In this document: positions 29,999 through 38,138 of the stretch, piece after piece
Layout: each line of letters starts with the position of its first letter
How positions within the stretch are numbered: position 1 is the stretch's first letter
Source of the DNA: Streptomyces humi
Lineage (GTDB): Bacteria > Actinomycetota > Actinomycetes > Streptomycetales > Streptomycetaceae
DNA: 57,962 nucleotides
Assembly: GCF_001005085.2 (NCBI RefSeq)
Contig: NZ_LBMU02000090.1
Location: 1 to 57,962, forward strand
Direction: 5' to 3'
Notes under the pieces: model-generated
What the model was told of the DNA's origin: nothing
Seen by the model: only the letters and a program-made list of their open reading frames with translations
Databases searched by the model: none
Position numbers and translations under genes: made by a program

Positions 29999-30883
29999 AT
30001 GCAGTTCCAGCAGCTTCAGTACTTCGTCGCCGTCGCCGAGACCCGGCACTTCACCCGGGCCGCCGAGCGGGTGCACGTCGCCCAGCCGTCGCTGTCCCAG
30101 CAGATCAAGGCGCTGGAGCGGGAGCTGGGGGCGGACCTGTTCCTGCGGGCCCGCGGGAACATCACCCTCACCGACGCGGGCGAGGCGCTGCTGCCGCTGG
30201 CCCGGCGGATCCTCGCGGACGCGGACACGGCCCGGTACGAGGTGCAGGAGCTGGTGCAGCTGCGCAGCGGGCGGGTGCGGCTGGGGGCGACACCGAGTCT
30301 GTGCACCGGGCTGCTGCCGGACGTGCTGCGGGCCTTCCACGACCGGTACCCGGGGATCCAGCTGCTGATCGAGGAGAGCGGGTCGCACGATCTCGTACGG
30401 GAACTGGCCCGCGGGGCACTGGACCTGGCGCTGATCGTGCTGCCGCTGCCGCCGGCGTCGCCCGCGCTGACCACGGTGGAGCTGTTGCGGGAGGACCTGG
30501 TGGTGGTGTCCGCGCCCGAGGCGACGGTGCCCGGGCGAGGCCGGGGTGGTGTGCGGATCGCCGATCTGGAGGGCGAGCGTCTTGTGATGTTCCGGCACGG
30601 CTACGACCTGCGGGAACTGACCGTCGCGGCGTGCCGCTCCGCGGGGTTCGAGCCGGGTTTCGCGGTGGAGGGGGGCGAGATGGACGCGGTGCTGGGGTTC
30701 GTGCGGGCGGGTCTCGGGGTGGCCGTGGTGCCCCGGATGGTGGCGGCGCGGTCGGGGCGGGGGCTGCGGGTCACTCCGTTGGCCAAGCCGGGGCTGCACC
30801 GGACCATCGCGTTGGCGCACCGGAGCGATGTGGCTCCGCCTCGGGCCGCCAGGGAGTTGCAGCGGATGTTGTTGGAGAGGTGA
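29999..30883 (+). CDS. LysR-family transcriptional regulator divergent from sdhCAB
   Basis: A 294-residue LysR protein. The N-terminal helix-turn-helix is FVAVAETRHFTRAAERVHVAQPSLSQQIKALERELG, seen in parts; a linker and a periplasmic-binding-protein-like effector domain follow (from about residue 90). There is no OxyR-like cysteine pair. The ATG at 29999 starts exactly at MQFQQLQYF, the usual start for this family; an earlier GTG/ATG in the same frame overlaps the operator. Its position suggests control of the sdh operon. Confidence 0.88.
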   Translation: MQFQQLQYFVAVAETRHFTRAAERVHVAQPSLSQQIKALERELGADLFLRARGNITLTDAGEALLPLARRILADADTARYEVQELVQLRSGRVRLGATPSLCTGLLPDVLRAFHDRYPGIQLLIEESGSHDLVRELARGALDLALIVLPLPPASPALTTVELLREDLVVVSAPEATVPGRGRGGVRIADLEGERLVMFRHGYDLRELTVAACRSAGFEPGFAVEGGEMDAVLGFVRAGLGVAVVPRMVAARSGRGLRVTPLAKPGLHRTIALAHRSDVAPPRAARELQRMLLER

Positions 30884-30953
30884 CGTGGAGAGGAGACGGC
30901 AAGAGGTGACGTGGAGAGGAGACGGGGAGAAAGGTGGCGCGGAGAGGTGACGG
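30877..30953. repeat. 26-bp-period direct repeats at the lysR 3' end
   Basis: GAGGTGACGTGGAGAGGAG-ACGG occurs at 30877-30899 and 30903-30925, with a partial third copy (GAGGTGACGG) near 30944. The LysR stop codon is inside the first copy. No coding role was seen. Confidence 0.7.
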
Positions 30954-30959
30954 AGCGTG

Positions 30960-31080
30960 GTCGGGTGCGGGTTATGGGTGGTTGCTCGCGCAGTTCCCCG
31001 CGCCCCTTTCAGGGGCGTCCACCTCGGCGCGCCTGAAAGGTGCGCGGGAACTGCGCGACCAGCCCCCACGCACCCGCACC
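30960..31080. repeat. head-to-head pair of dispersed palindromic repeats
   Basis: The left arm runs GTCGGGTGCGGG...GCGCAGTTCCCCGCGCCCCT and the right arm is nearly its reverse complement, ending GACCAGCCCCCACGCACCCG. Together they can fold into a long stem with an inner CCCCTTTC-AGGGG hairpin. It fills the gap between the convergent lysR and rmdA genes and is likely a bidirectional terminator. Confidence 0.7.
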
Positions 31081-31086
31081 GACGAC

Positions 31087-33231
31087 TCAGCCCGTCGCAT
31101 CCACCAATGCGAGGTCGTGGAGCCTCTCCGGTGGGCCCGGGCGGGCGTAGTACCAGCCCTGGGCGGTGTCGCAGCCGAGTATGCGCAGTTGTTCGGCCTG
31201 GGCGCCCGTCTCCACGCCCTCCACGGTGACCGCGAGGTCCAGGCTGTGGGCCAGGGTGACGATGCCCTCCACGATCTTGAGGTCCACCGGGTCGGCCGGG
31301 AACTGCTGCATGCTCTGAGTGAACGAGCGGTCCAGTTTGAGGATGCTGACCGGGAGGCGGCGGAGGTTCGCGAGGTTCGAGTAGCCCGTGCCGAAGTCGT
31401 CCAGGGCGATGTCGACACCCATCTCGGCGAGCCGCCGCAGCGGCTTGAGCAGATCGTCGTCGGCGCCGATGAGGGCCGATTCGGTGACCTCCAGGCACAG
31501 CGCGTCGGGCGACACCCCGGTGCGCTCCAGGATGTCCACCGTGTCCTGGACCAGACCGGGATGGGTGAGCTGGCACGGGGACAGGTTGACGTTGATGCGC
31601 AGCGGCCCCCCGGCGGTGTCCTCGCCGTAGCGTTCTCGCCACTCGCGGGCCTGGCGGATCGACTCCTCCAGCACCCAGCGGCCCAACGGGACGATGAGAC
31701 CGGTGTGTTCCGCGAGCGGGATGAAACGGTCGGGGCCGAGCACCCCGTGCTGCGGATGCAGCCAGCGGACCAGCGCCTCGGCGCCGCGGACACTGCCGTC
31801 ACCGAGGTGCACCAGCGGCTGGTACTCGATGAAGAACTCGCCCCGGTCCAGGGCGGCCGGCAGTGCCGTGGTCAGGCCGTGGCGGGTGATCGCGCGGGCG
31901 TCCGCCTCCGGGTCGGCCAGCTCGGAGCGGTTGCCGCCCGCCGACTTGGCCCGGTACATCGTGATGTCGGCGCTGCGCAGCACCTCGGCCGGGGTGCGCT
32001 CGCCGGCCGGGCCCTCGACGATGCCGATGGAGCCGCGCACCAGGAGTTCACGGCCGTCGATGCTGATCGGGGTGACCAGGGCGTTCATGATCCGGTCGGC
32101 CAGGTCGTCGACCTCGCGCTGGGTGGCGGCGCCGGTGGTCAGCGCCACGAACTCGTCGCCGCCGAGCCGGGCGACCATCTCGCCGGGCGCGGTCGCGCAG
32201 GACTGGAGCCGGTCGGCGACCTCCACGAGGAGCCGGTCGCCGGCCGAGTGGCCGAGGCTGTCGTTGATGGTCTTGAAGCCGTCCAGGTCGAGGTAGCACA
32301 GCCCGAAGCGCTGTCCCTCCCCCGCGGCGAGGGCCTTCTCCAGGCGCTCGAAGAACAGTGTGCGGTTGGGCAGGCCCGTGAGCGCGTCATGGGTGGCCTC
32401 GTAGCGCAGCCTGAGGTTGAGCAGCCGCCGCTCGGTGGTGTCCTCCATGAGGGCCAGCTGGTACTGCGGCTCGCCGTCCGCGTCCCGCAGCAGGGACACG
32501 GTCAGGTTGGTCCACAGGACCGTACCGTCGGAGCGGTTGAACGCCTTCTCCACGTGGTAGTGCTCGCGTTCGCCGCGCACCAGCTCCTCGTAGAGCCGCC
32601 AGGTCTGCGGCGCGTCCTCGGGGTGCGCCCACTCCAGGACGTTGCGGCTGCGCAGGGTCTGCTCCGAGCCGCCGAACATGCGCAGCAGCGCGCCGTTCAC
32701 CTGGAGGACGTTGCCTTCGAGGTCGGCGATGCCGATCCCTATCGCCGCGCCCTCGAAGACCGCGCGGAACCGGGCCTCGCTCGCGTGCAGCGCCTGCGCG
32801 ACCACGCCCTGGGCGCGCAACGCGGCCTGGGCGATGGCCTCCTGCTCGGCCAGCGTGCGCTCGCGCAGCGCCTGGGCGAACCCGGCGGCCATCGCGTGCT
32901 GGATCCGCGAGGAACGCATCCGCAGCTCGTCCTGCGGACCGTCCTCGCCGCAGTACAGCACCAGGTACGCGTCGACGCAGTCGAGGGTGCGGGTGAGCGC
33001 CTCGGGATCGGTGCAGTGCGCGTCGATCAGCGCGGCGCCCACCTGCCGGGCCTCGTCGGCGTCGAAGCCGTGCGCCCGCAGGATCTCGCTCAGCCGGCGT
33101 GCCAGCGGCAGCAGTTGCTCCTCGAACTCCGGCCGGGTCAGGGACGTCGAGGTCACCGGGAAGACCGTACGGCTCCAGATCGTCGCGAACCGGCGCAGTC
33201 TGTCCTCCGGCCCGTCCGGCTCCGCGATCAC
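31087..33231 (-). CDS. rmdA: c-di-GMP GGDEF-EAL protein RmdA
   Basis: A 714-residue cytoplasmic protein. An N-terminal helical region (1-150) is followed by a PAS domain (about 150-275, ARFRAVFEGAAIGIGIAD...LMEDTTERR). The GGDEF domain has an intact GGDEF motif at 357-361 (ARLGGDEFVAL), and the EAL domain has EAL at 485-487 and DDFGTGYSNL. Both catalytic signatures are present, so synthesis and hydrolysis of c-di-GMP are both possible; the Streptomyces protein of this layout, RmdA, is known as a phosphodiesterase affecting development. The GTG start overlaps the stop of the upstream methyltransferase by GTGA. Confidence 0.88.
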   Translation of the reverse strand: MIAEPDGPEDRLRRFATIWSRTVFPVTSTSLTRPEFEEQLLPLARRLSEILRAHGFDADEARQVGAALIDAHCTDPEALTRTLDCVDAYLVLYCGEDGPQDELRMRSSRIQHAMAAGFAQALRERTLAEQEAIAQAALRAQGVVAQALHASEARFRAVFEGAAIGIGIADLEGNVLQVNGALLRMFGGSEQTLRSRNVLEWAHPEDAPQTWRLYEELVRGEREHYHVEKAFNRSDGTVLWTNLTVSLLRDADGEPQYQLALMEDTTERRLLNLRLRYEATHDALTGLPNRTLFFERLEKALAAGEGQRFGLCYLDLDGFKTINDSLGHSAGDRLLVEVADRLQSCATAPGEMVARLGGDEFVALTTGAATQREVDDLADRIMNALVTPISIDGRELLVRGSIGIVEGPAGERTPAEVLRSADITMYRAKSAGGNRSELADPEADARAITRHGLTTALPAALDRGEFFIEYQPLVHLGDGSVRGAEALVRWLHPQHGVLGPDRFIPLAEHTGLIVPLGRWVLEESIRQAREWRERYGEDTAGGPLRINVNLSPCQLTHPGLVQDTVDILERTGVSPDALCLEVTESALIGADDDLLKPLRRLAEMGVDIALDDFGTGYSNLANLRRLPVSILKLDRSFTQSMQQFPADPVDLKIVEGIVTLAHSLDLAVTVEGVETGAQAEQLRILGCDTAQGWYYARPGPPERLHDLALVDATG

Positions 33232-34040
33232 GCGGCGATCCCCACGCCGGCGAATCCGGAGAAGGCATACGGATCCTCGTCCTCCGGCGCCGACTCCGGC
33301 CGCCAGTGCGGCATCGGCACCAGTCCGGGTTCCACCATGTCGTACCCCTCGAAGAACCGCGCGATCTCGTCGCGCGAGCGCATGATCAGCGGGTTGCGAA
33401 TGTCCTTGTATACGTCCACCGCGCCCTCGGCCCGCTCCGCGGGCAGCGGGATTCCCTCGTACGAGGCATGCGTGAGAACAAGCAGGCTGCCGGGCGCGAG
33501 TGCGTCGCGCAGCTGTGCCACTGCCCCGTACGGGTCGTCCGCGTCTTCCACGAAGTGCAGTATGGCAACGAGAAGCAACGCCACTGGCTGATTCAGGTCG
33601 ATGAGACGCTCCACCTGAGGACTCGACAGGATCTCCTGCGGCTTGCGGAGGTCGGCGGCGACCACGTCCGCGTGCTCGTTGCCCTCCAGCACGGCGTCGC
33701 TGTGCGCGACGGCCACCGGGTCGTGGTCGACGTACACCACGCGTGCGCCGGGGTGCGCCTGCTGCGCCACCTCGTGGACGTTGCCGAAGGTGGGGATGCC
33801 GGAGCCGATGTCCAGGAACTGCTCGATGCCGGCGGCCGCCGCGTGCCGGACGGCGCGGCGCATGAACGCCCGGTTGGCCTGCATGATCTTCGGCAGGCCG
33901 GGCATGTGCGCCATCGCCTTGCGGGCCGCCTCCCGGTCGACCTCGAAGTTGTGCGAACCGCCCAGGTAGTAGTCGTAGATACGCGAAACGCTCGGCACCG
34001 AGATGTCGATGCTTCGTGGGGCCCAGGCGGGACGCTCCAT
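33228..34040 (-). CDS. SAM-dependent methyltransferase (DUF574 family)
   Basis: A 270-residue protein of the actinobacterial S-adenosyl methyltransferase family. Key blocks are ISVPSVSRIYDYYLGGSHNFEVDRE, visible in parts, then FLDIGSGIPTFGNVHEVAQ (SAM-binding) and VVYVDHDPVAVAHSDAVL. The targets of this expanded family are unknown. Translation of rmdA appears coupled to it (GTGA overlap). The ATG at 34040 has GGAGAG upstream; a TTG four codons earlier is an alternative. The C-terminus ends at the start of the c-di-GMP enzyme. Confidence 0.88.
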   Translation of the reverse strand: MERPAWAPRSIDISVPSVSRIYDYYLGGSHNFEVDREAARKAMAHMPGLPKIMQANRAFMRRAVRHAAAAGIEQFLDIGSGIPTFGNVHEVAQQAHPGARVVYVDHDPVAVAHSDAVLEGNEHADVVAADLRKPQEILSSPQVERLIDLNQPVALLLVAILHFVEDADDPYGAVAQLRDALAPGSLLVLTHASYEGIPLPAERAEGAVDVYKDIRNPLIMRSRDEIARFFEGYDMVEPGLVPMPHWRPESAPEDEDPYAFSGFAGVGIAA

Positions 34041-34398
34041 GTATCTCTCCAAGGCTGAGGCGATCCGGTGTTCGAGCTGAGGCTACTGATCGCCCGCGAA
34101 CGGGGGTAGCCGAAACGGAAATTGACCATCCGTTCCCGGTCAGGAGCTGGGGATTCGATGCGCGGTTTGGGGCGCGTTCGGTTTGTTCGTCGGGTGCGGG
34201 TGGTTCGTGGTTGCTCGCGCACGTCGACAGCCGCCGCCAGGACGCCAAGAAGCCCGCCCCCTCCGTGCGGTGTGGAGGGGGCGGGCGGTCGTGCGCCGTT
34301 GTGTCTCGTCGTCCGGGACTCTCGCTGGCCTCTGCCCTCCCTTCCGCGATGTGCGAATGTGGACTCGGGCGGGGCGATCAACCCTGGGGAGGTGATCC
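34041..34398. other. intergenic region with repeat fragment and terminator
   Basis: No gene is supported. It holds the methyltransferase promoter side, with an AACGGA-N9-TCCGTT dyad at 34114-34134. It also holds a 33-base fragment of the dispersed repeat (34189-34221; about 29 of 33 bases match 30960-30992) and a strong terminator (34252-34286). Confidence 0.55.
34252..34286 (-). terminator. terminator of the repeat lipoprotein gene
   Basis: GCCCGCCCCCTCC (34252-34264) pairs perfectly with GGAGGGGGCGGGC (34274-34286) over a nine-base loop. Read on the minus strand, the stem is followed by TTCTTGG, a weak U-rich tail. It lies about 110 bases beyond the lipoprotein stop. Confidence 0.75.
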
Positions 34399-35367
34399 CT
34401 ACTTGCTCGGCGCGCCGACCAGCTTTCCTTCGGGCGAGACGGCGTACCAGGTGCCGCCCACGCCCTGACCGTTGGTGTCCCCGGCCTTCGTGTCACCGGA
34501 GAAGGTGTAGATCGGCCAGCAGTCGACCGTCTGCTGCTTCTGGCCGTTGTCCGGCCGGGAGAAGCCCATCAGGCCCTTCTTCACGATGCCCTTGGTGTCG
34601 CTCGACGCGACCTCGGCGACGGCAGGCCACTTCTCCAGGCAGGCACCGGTGCAGTTCGAGACGACCTTGGGCCACGCCTTGTCCTTGATGAAGCGGTAGA
34701 CGGTGTGGCCGTTCTTGTCGACCACGATGTCACCGAGCTTGGCGTCCTTGCGGACGGACAGGCCGGGCAGGGAGGCCAGGGTGGCCTTCTTGCCGTCGGG
34801 GGCGAGCGCGAACCACTTTCCGCCCACGCCCTGACCGTTGACGTCACCGGCGTTGACGTCCTTGGCGTAGCGGTACACCGGCCAGCCGCCGACGGTCAGC
34901 TGCTTGCTGCCGTCGGTGCGGGTGACCTCGCCGAGCAACGCCTTGTCGATGCCCGCACCGGCCGTGGCGTCGTCGGCGGGCACCGGCGGCCAGGCGGTGG
35001 CGCAGTCGCCGTCGCAGTTCGACTTCGGGGGATTGGCGGTGTCGGCGTCGAAGCGGTAGAGGGTGAGCCCGCTCCCGTCGGTCAGCACATTGCCCAGGTC
35101 GGGGTTGCTGGCGACGGTCAGCTTGCCGGCGGGCTGGACCGCGGCCGGGGAGCTGGAGGCCTGACTGCCGTCGGCGCCGTAGCCGTTGCCGGCGCCGCTC
35201 GAGGCGGTGGGGCTGGTGATGCTGCCGATGCCTGCCGGAGCCGTGGCTCCGACGTTCTGGGCCGCCGAGGACGGAGTGGTCGGATTGTCCTGACCGCACG
35301 CCGTCGCGAACACCATCACCCCCGCGGCCGTGGCCACCAGAGAGGCGCTCCTCCACGAGGTCTTCAT
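34399..35367 (-). CDS. secreted-repeat lipoprotein (COG4315-like)
   Basis: A 322-residue lipoprotein. The signal peptide ends in the lipobox FATAC with the lipidated Cys24. After a Ser/Ala/Pro-rich linker (about 25-80) come two long repeats. The first has LYRFDADTANPPKSNCDGDC...WPP and GGWPVYRYAKDVNAGDVNGQ. The second has VYRFIKDKAWPKVVSNCTG...KWPAV and CWPIYTFSGDTKAGDTNGQ. Paired cysteines recur in each unit. The function of this repeat family is not established. The ATG at 35367 has GGGGAG six bases upstream; the longer frame lacks a signal. It is divergent from a proline-rich secreted protein and begins the envelope locus. Confidence 0.85.
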   Translation of the reverse strand: MKTSWRSASLVATAAGVMVFATACGQDNPTTPSSAAQNVGATAPAGIGSITSPTASSGAGNGYGADGSQASSSPAAVQPAGKLTVASNPDLGNVLTDGSGLTLYRFDADTANPPKSNCDGDCATAWPPVPADDATAGAGIDKALLGEVTRTDGSKQLTVGGWPVYRYAKDVNAGDVNGQGVGGKWFALAPDGKKATLASLPGLSVRKDAKLGDIVVDKNGHTVYRFIKDKAWPKVVSNCTGACLEKWPAVAEVASSDTKGIVKKGLMGFSRPDNGQKQQTVDCWPIYTFSGDTKAGDTNGQGVGGTWYAVSPEGKLVGAPSK

Positions 35368-35623
35368 CGTCAACTCCCCATAATCGCCTGGATATTGCAG
35401 CGCCTCTGCGCCGCCGCACGACACCAGGTACGGATCCGGGGGGCCGGAGTGTTCAACCGGCGCACAAATTTCTTTTGGAGCACTGTGCGCTCGGGACGCG
35501 CTCCGCACGGGCGTACGCTTCGAGCCATCTGCCGACCGGCGTGATTCAAACCGGTTTACGCCACATGTCCCCCGTTCGGATCAATCCTCCGGTACTACGG
35601 CGTGCGACGGCTCGCGGCACCTC
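35368..35623. promoter_or_regulatory. divergent control region of the envelope locus
   Basis: 256 bases separate the divergent lipoprotein and proline-rich genes. A palindrome AAACCGGTTT lies at 35548-35557, embedded in GGCGTGATTC...ACGCC. No regulator gene is adjacent, so the controlling protein is unknown. Confidence 0.4.
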
Positions 35624-36268
35624 ATGATCTCGGTCGTGCATGCACCCGAAGCGATCCGACGTGCGCCCGCCTCAAAGGTGTTGGCTCTGCTGACCTTGAC
35701 GTGGACCCTCGTGGGCTGCCCGGTCGGCACGGCCTCGGCCGACGCCTGCGCCTACGCCTCGGCGGGCCCCGACGGTGTCCACGCGGTGGCCGTCGCGGGC
35801 GACGTCGTCGCCGTGTCCGGCACCGGAGACTCCTGGCCCGCTCCGCCGCCGTGTCCGGCGCCGACACCGCCGCCCTGCCCCCCACCCACCCCGACGCCCG
35901 CACCGCCACCACCGCCGCCGGAGCCCACCCCCGAACCCAGACCCACACCGAAGCCCGAGCCGCCGCGCCCCGCGCCACCGCCGCCGCGTCCGGCACCGCC
36001 ACCGCCCCGGCGGGCCCCGGCGGCGAAGCCGGCCCCGGCCTTCGTCCCGCCACCGGCGCCCGCGCCCAAGCCCAGGCCGACGCCGACACCGACCCCCACG
36101 CCGACGCCGAAACCCACTCCGCGGCCGTCACCGACGCCGGTGACCTACCCGCCGTACCACGTTCAGTCGACCGCCTCGAAGGCTCCGCACCGGAACTCTC
36201 CGGTCACCTACGTCCTGCTCATCGCCGTACCCGCGATCGTCGCCGTCGCCGCGTTCCGCGCGCGCTGA
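35624..36268 (+). CDS. proline-rich secreted, C-terminally anchored protein
   Basis: A 214-residue protein with a signal sequence (VLALLTLTWTLVGCPVGTASA) and a short domain with a Cys pair. About 90 residues of proline-rich spacer follow (runs such as PAPTPPPCPPPTPTPAPPPP and PTPTPTPTPTPKPTPRP), then a C-terminal hydrophobic segment (TYVLLIAVPAIVAVAAF) and a basic tail (RAR). Such spacers typically span peptidoglycan. The Cys after LVG could make it a lipoprotein instead. The start is uncertain (ATG at 35624 or GTG at 35636). It precedes a membrane protein by 30 bases, probably in one transcript. Confidence 0.65.
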   Translation: MISVVHAPEAIRRAPASKVLALLTLTWTLVGCPVGTASADACAYASAGPDGVHAVAVAGDVVAVSGTGDSWPAPPPCPAPTPPPCPPPTPTPAPPPPPPEPTPEPRPTPKPEPPRPAPPPPRPAPPPPRRAPAAKPAPAFVPPPAPAPKPRPTPTPTPTPTPKPTPRPSPTPVTYPPYHVQSTASKAPHRNSPVTYVLLIAVPAIVAVAAFRAR

Positions 36269-36298
36269 CGAGCGGCCACCGATACCTGGAGGAATCCG

Positions 36299-37063
36299 TT
36301 GCCGGATTGGCTTGTTCTCGTCCTCGCGATCCTCGCGGCCTGCGCCGTGGTGGTCGTCATCACCCTCGTCCGGGACAAGAGGGCGTCGGAGGACGAGGAT
36401 CCCTCCGAGACGCCGGACGTCATCGAGTACATGACGATGTGGATCGGTGTCATCTACGCGATCGTGCTGGGCCTGGCCGTGGCCGGCGTGTGGGAGGCCC
36501 GCAGCGCCGCCCAGGACCACGTGCAGTCGGAGGCACAGGCGTTGCACGAGATCTACGAGCGGGTACGGGTGTATCCGCCCGATGCCCGCGACCGCATCCG
36601 CGCGGACGTCGACGCGTACGCCCGGCAGGTCGTCGGCAAGGAGTGGAAGGAGATGACCGACCACGGTCGTCTCACCCCACGCGGTGCCGACCTGCTCGCG
36701 CAGATCCGTCAGGACGTCACCGACTACCAGCCGAAGACCGATTTCCAGGCGCAGGCCTACCAGCCGCTGGTGGACCAGGTGGCCGCGCTCGACCAGGCCC
36801 GCAGCGCCCGGGCCGACGCGACCGGGGCGACGATGCCGAACGTGGTCTGGGGCGGACTGCTGACGGGGGCGGTGATCACCGTCGGCATGGTCTTCGCGCT
36901 TCAGATCCGGCGTACCAGGCGGGAGCTGCTCCTGGCAGGCCTGTTCTCCGCGACCATCGCCTTCATGCTGTTCCTGATCTGGGACTTCGACGAACCGTAC
37001 AGCCGGGGCATCACCGCGTCGGTGCAGCCCTTCCTGAACCTCTTCCCACAGATCAAGGGGTAG
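36299..37063 (+). CDS. DUF4239-like (bestrophin-like) membrane protein
   Basis: A 254-residue protein with four hydrophobic helices: LVLVLAILAACAVVVVITLV near the start, MTMWIGVIYAIVLGLAVAGV (about 43-62), then a helical soluble part with WEARSAAQDHVQSEAQALHE and YQPLVDQVAAL, and two more helices (VVWGGLLTGAVITVGMVFAL, LLAGLFSATIAFMLFLIW). This 2+2 arrangement is that of the DUF4239/bestrophin-like family, of unknown function. TTG start at 36299 with GGAGG six bases upstream. A long perfect palindrome follows the stop. Confidence 0.75.
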   Translation: MPDWLVLVLAILAACAVVVVITLVRDKRASEDEDPSETPDVIEYMTMWIGVIYAIVLGLAVAGVWEARSAAQDHVQSEAQALHEIYERVRVYPPDARDRIRADVDAYARQVVGKEWKEMTDHGRLTPRGADLLAQIRQDVTDYQPKTDFQAQAYQPLVDQVAALDQARSARADATGATMPNVVWGGLLTGAVITVGMVFALQIRRTRRELLLAGLFSATIAFMLFLIWDFDEPYSRGITASVQPFLNLFPQIKG

Positions 37064-37089
37064 GGGCCCGCGAGGCCCGGCCCCGGGGT

Positions 37090-37121
37090 GGGGACACCGG
37101 CGGCGCGCCGCCGGTGTCCCC
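37090..37121 (+). terminator. 32-bp perfect palindrome after the DUF4239-like gene
   Basis: GGGGACACCGGCGGCG (37090-37105) is followed directly by its exact reverse complement (37106-37121). It starts 26 bases after the stop at 37063 and has no U-run. It probably ends transcription before the next gene, which has its own leader. Confidence 0.7.
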
Positions 37122-37287
37122 CGGTCGCCGTAGCGACGTCCCCCGGACGGCCGACCGGCCTCCCCCGTTCGCGCTACTGCGTTCGCGTGCGTGTGCGGAC
37201 GTTCCTAGCGTTCCGATCACCGGGGCACGTTTCCGGCGCCGGCGGAACAGGTCCGCATGCCGCTCCCCGGGGACCGGAGGAACCATC

Positions 37288-38049
37288 ATGCGTGCGATAC
37301 GCGTCGCTTCCGTCGCCCTGCTGGGCGTCGGCGCCCTCGCCCTGTCCGCTCCGGCCATCCTCGCGGACGACAGCGGCGACGGGCCGGGGGACGGCGGCCG
37401 GCAGACCGCGCCCTTCGGATTCCGGGTCACACCGACCACCGTGGCGGCGGGCGGCCGGGTGAACTTCCACCTGGACCGCGACGACGGTTGCCGCGGCATC
37501 GCGACCGTCGCCTCCAGCGTGTTCGACACGATCCGGATCCCGGCGGGTCAGGACTCGGGGACGGCCACCGTGGGCCGGGACGCGCGGTCGCAGTCCTCGT
37601 ACCGGGTGACGTTCGACTGCGACGGGACCAGCGGGTCGGCCGAACTGGCCGTCGCGGGCGGCGCCCCGGACGGCCACGGCGACGGACGCGCGGACGACCA
37701 GACCGGCGGCCGCACCGACGGACGGACCGACGGACGGACCGACGGGCACGCGGACAGCCCCGCCGTCGGCGGGACCGGCGGCCGTACGGACGGTCGTACC
37801 GACGAGGACACCGGCGGTCGTGCCGACGGACGCGCCGACGACGGCACCGAAGACGGCGGCGGCACCGGCCGGGACGAGGCGCTGAACCCGCAGCCCTTGC
37901 CGCCCTCACGGGGTGTGCGGGCCGGCGAGGGCGGCAGCTTCGGAGGGTTCGACCTGAAGGAGATCGGGCTCGGCGCGGCGCTCGTGGCGGGCTCGGTCGG
38001 CACCGCGTACCGCCGCGCCCGCGCACGCACCGGCGAGGACGGCGCCTGA
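37288..38049 (+). CDS. secreted surface protein with repeat stalk and C-terminal anchor
   Basis: A 253-residue exported protein. Signal peptide 1-26 (VASVALLGVGALALSAPAILA) is followed by a beta-rich domain (about 43-124) with Cys68 and Cys111. A low-complexity Gly/Arg/Thr/Asp stalk follows (130-190, GGRTDGRTDGRTDGH). Then come PQPLPPSRG, a glycine-rich stretch, a hydrophobic segment (about 226-241, IGLGAALVAGSVGTAY) and a basic tail (RRARAR). This is the layout of a sorting signal, but no LPXTG motif is present. The beta domain is clearly related to that of the convergent gene next door. GGAGG lies before the ATG. Confidence 0.7.
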   Translation: MRAIRVASVALLGVGALALSAPAILADDSGDGPGDGGRQTAPFGFRVTPTTVAAGGRVNFHLDRDDGCRGIATVASSVFDTIRIPAGQDSGTATVGRDARSQSSYRVTFDCDGTSGSAELAVAGGAPDGHGDGRADDQTGGRTDGRTDGRTDGHADSPAVGGTGGRTDGRTDEDTGGRADGRADDGTEDGGGTGRDEALNPQPLPPSRGVRAGEGGSFGGFDLKEIGLGAALVAGSVGTAYRRARARTGEDGA

Positions 38050-38096
38050 CCCGCTCCCGGCGGCCGGCGCTCCGCGGCCGCGCGGGACCCGCGCCG

Positions 38097-38114
38097 CGGT
38101 CTCCTGGGAGACCG
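38097..38114. terminator. hairpin between the two convergent surface-protein genes
   Basis: CGGTCTCC (38097-38104) pairs with GGAGACCG (38107-38114) over two bases. It sits between stops at 38049 and 38139 and could serve both directions. Confidence 0.55.
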
Positions 38115-38138
38115 GAGCAACAGGCCCGCGCGCGAGCG

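Noticed and set aside
30877..31080. Insertion sequence remnant
   Set aside because: There are direct and inverted repeats but no transposase fragment and no target duplication.
33232..34248. N-terminal extension of RmdA over the methyltransferase gene
   Set aside because: The extension is low-complexity and overlaps a well-supported gene in another frame; the GTG at 33231 with its GTGA overlap is a better start.
35602..37287. Upstream extension of the 37288 surface protein
   Set aside because: It reads through two supported genes in other frames and has no signal peptide, whereas the ATG at 37288 starts a clear signal sequence.
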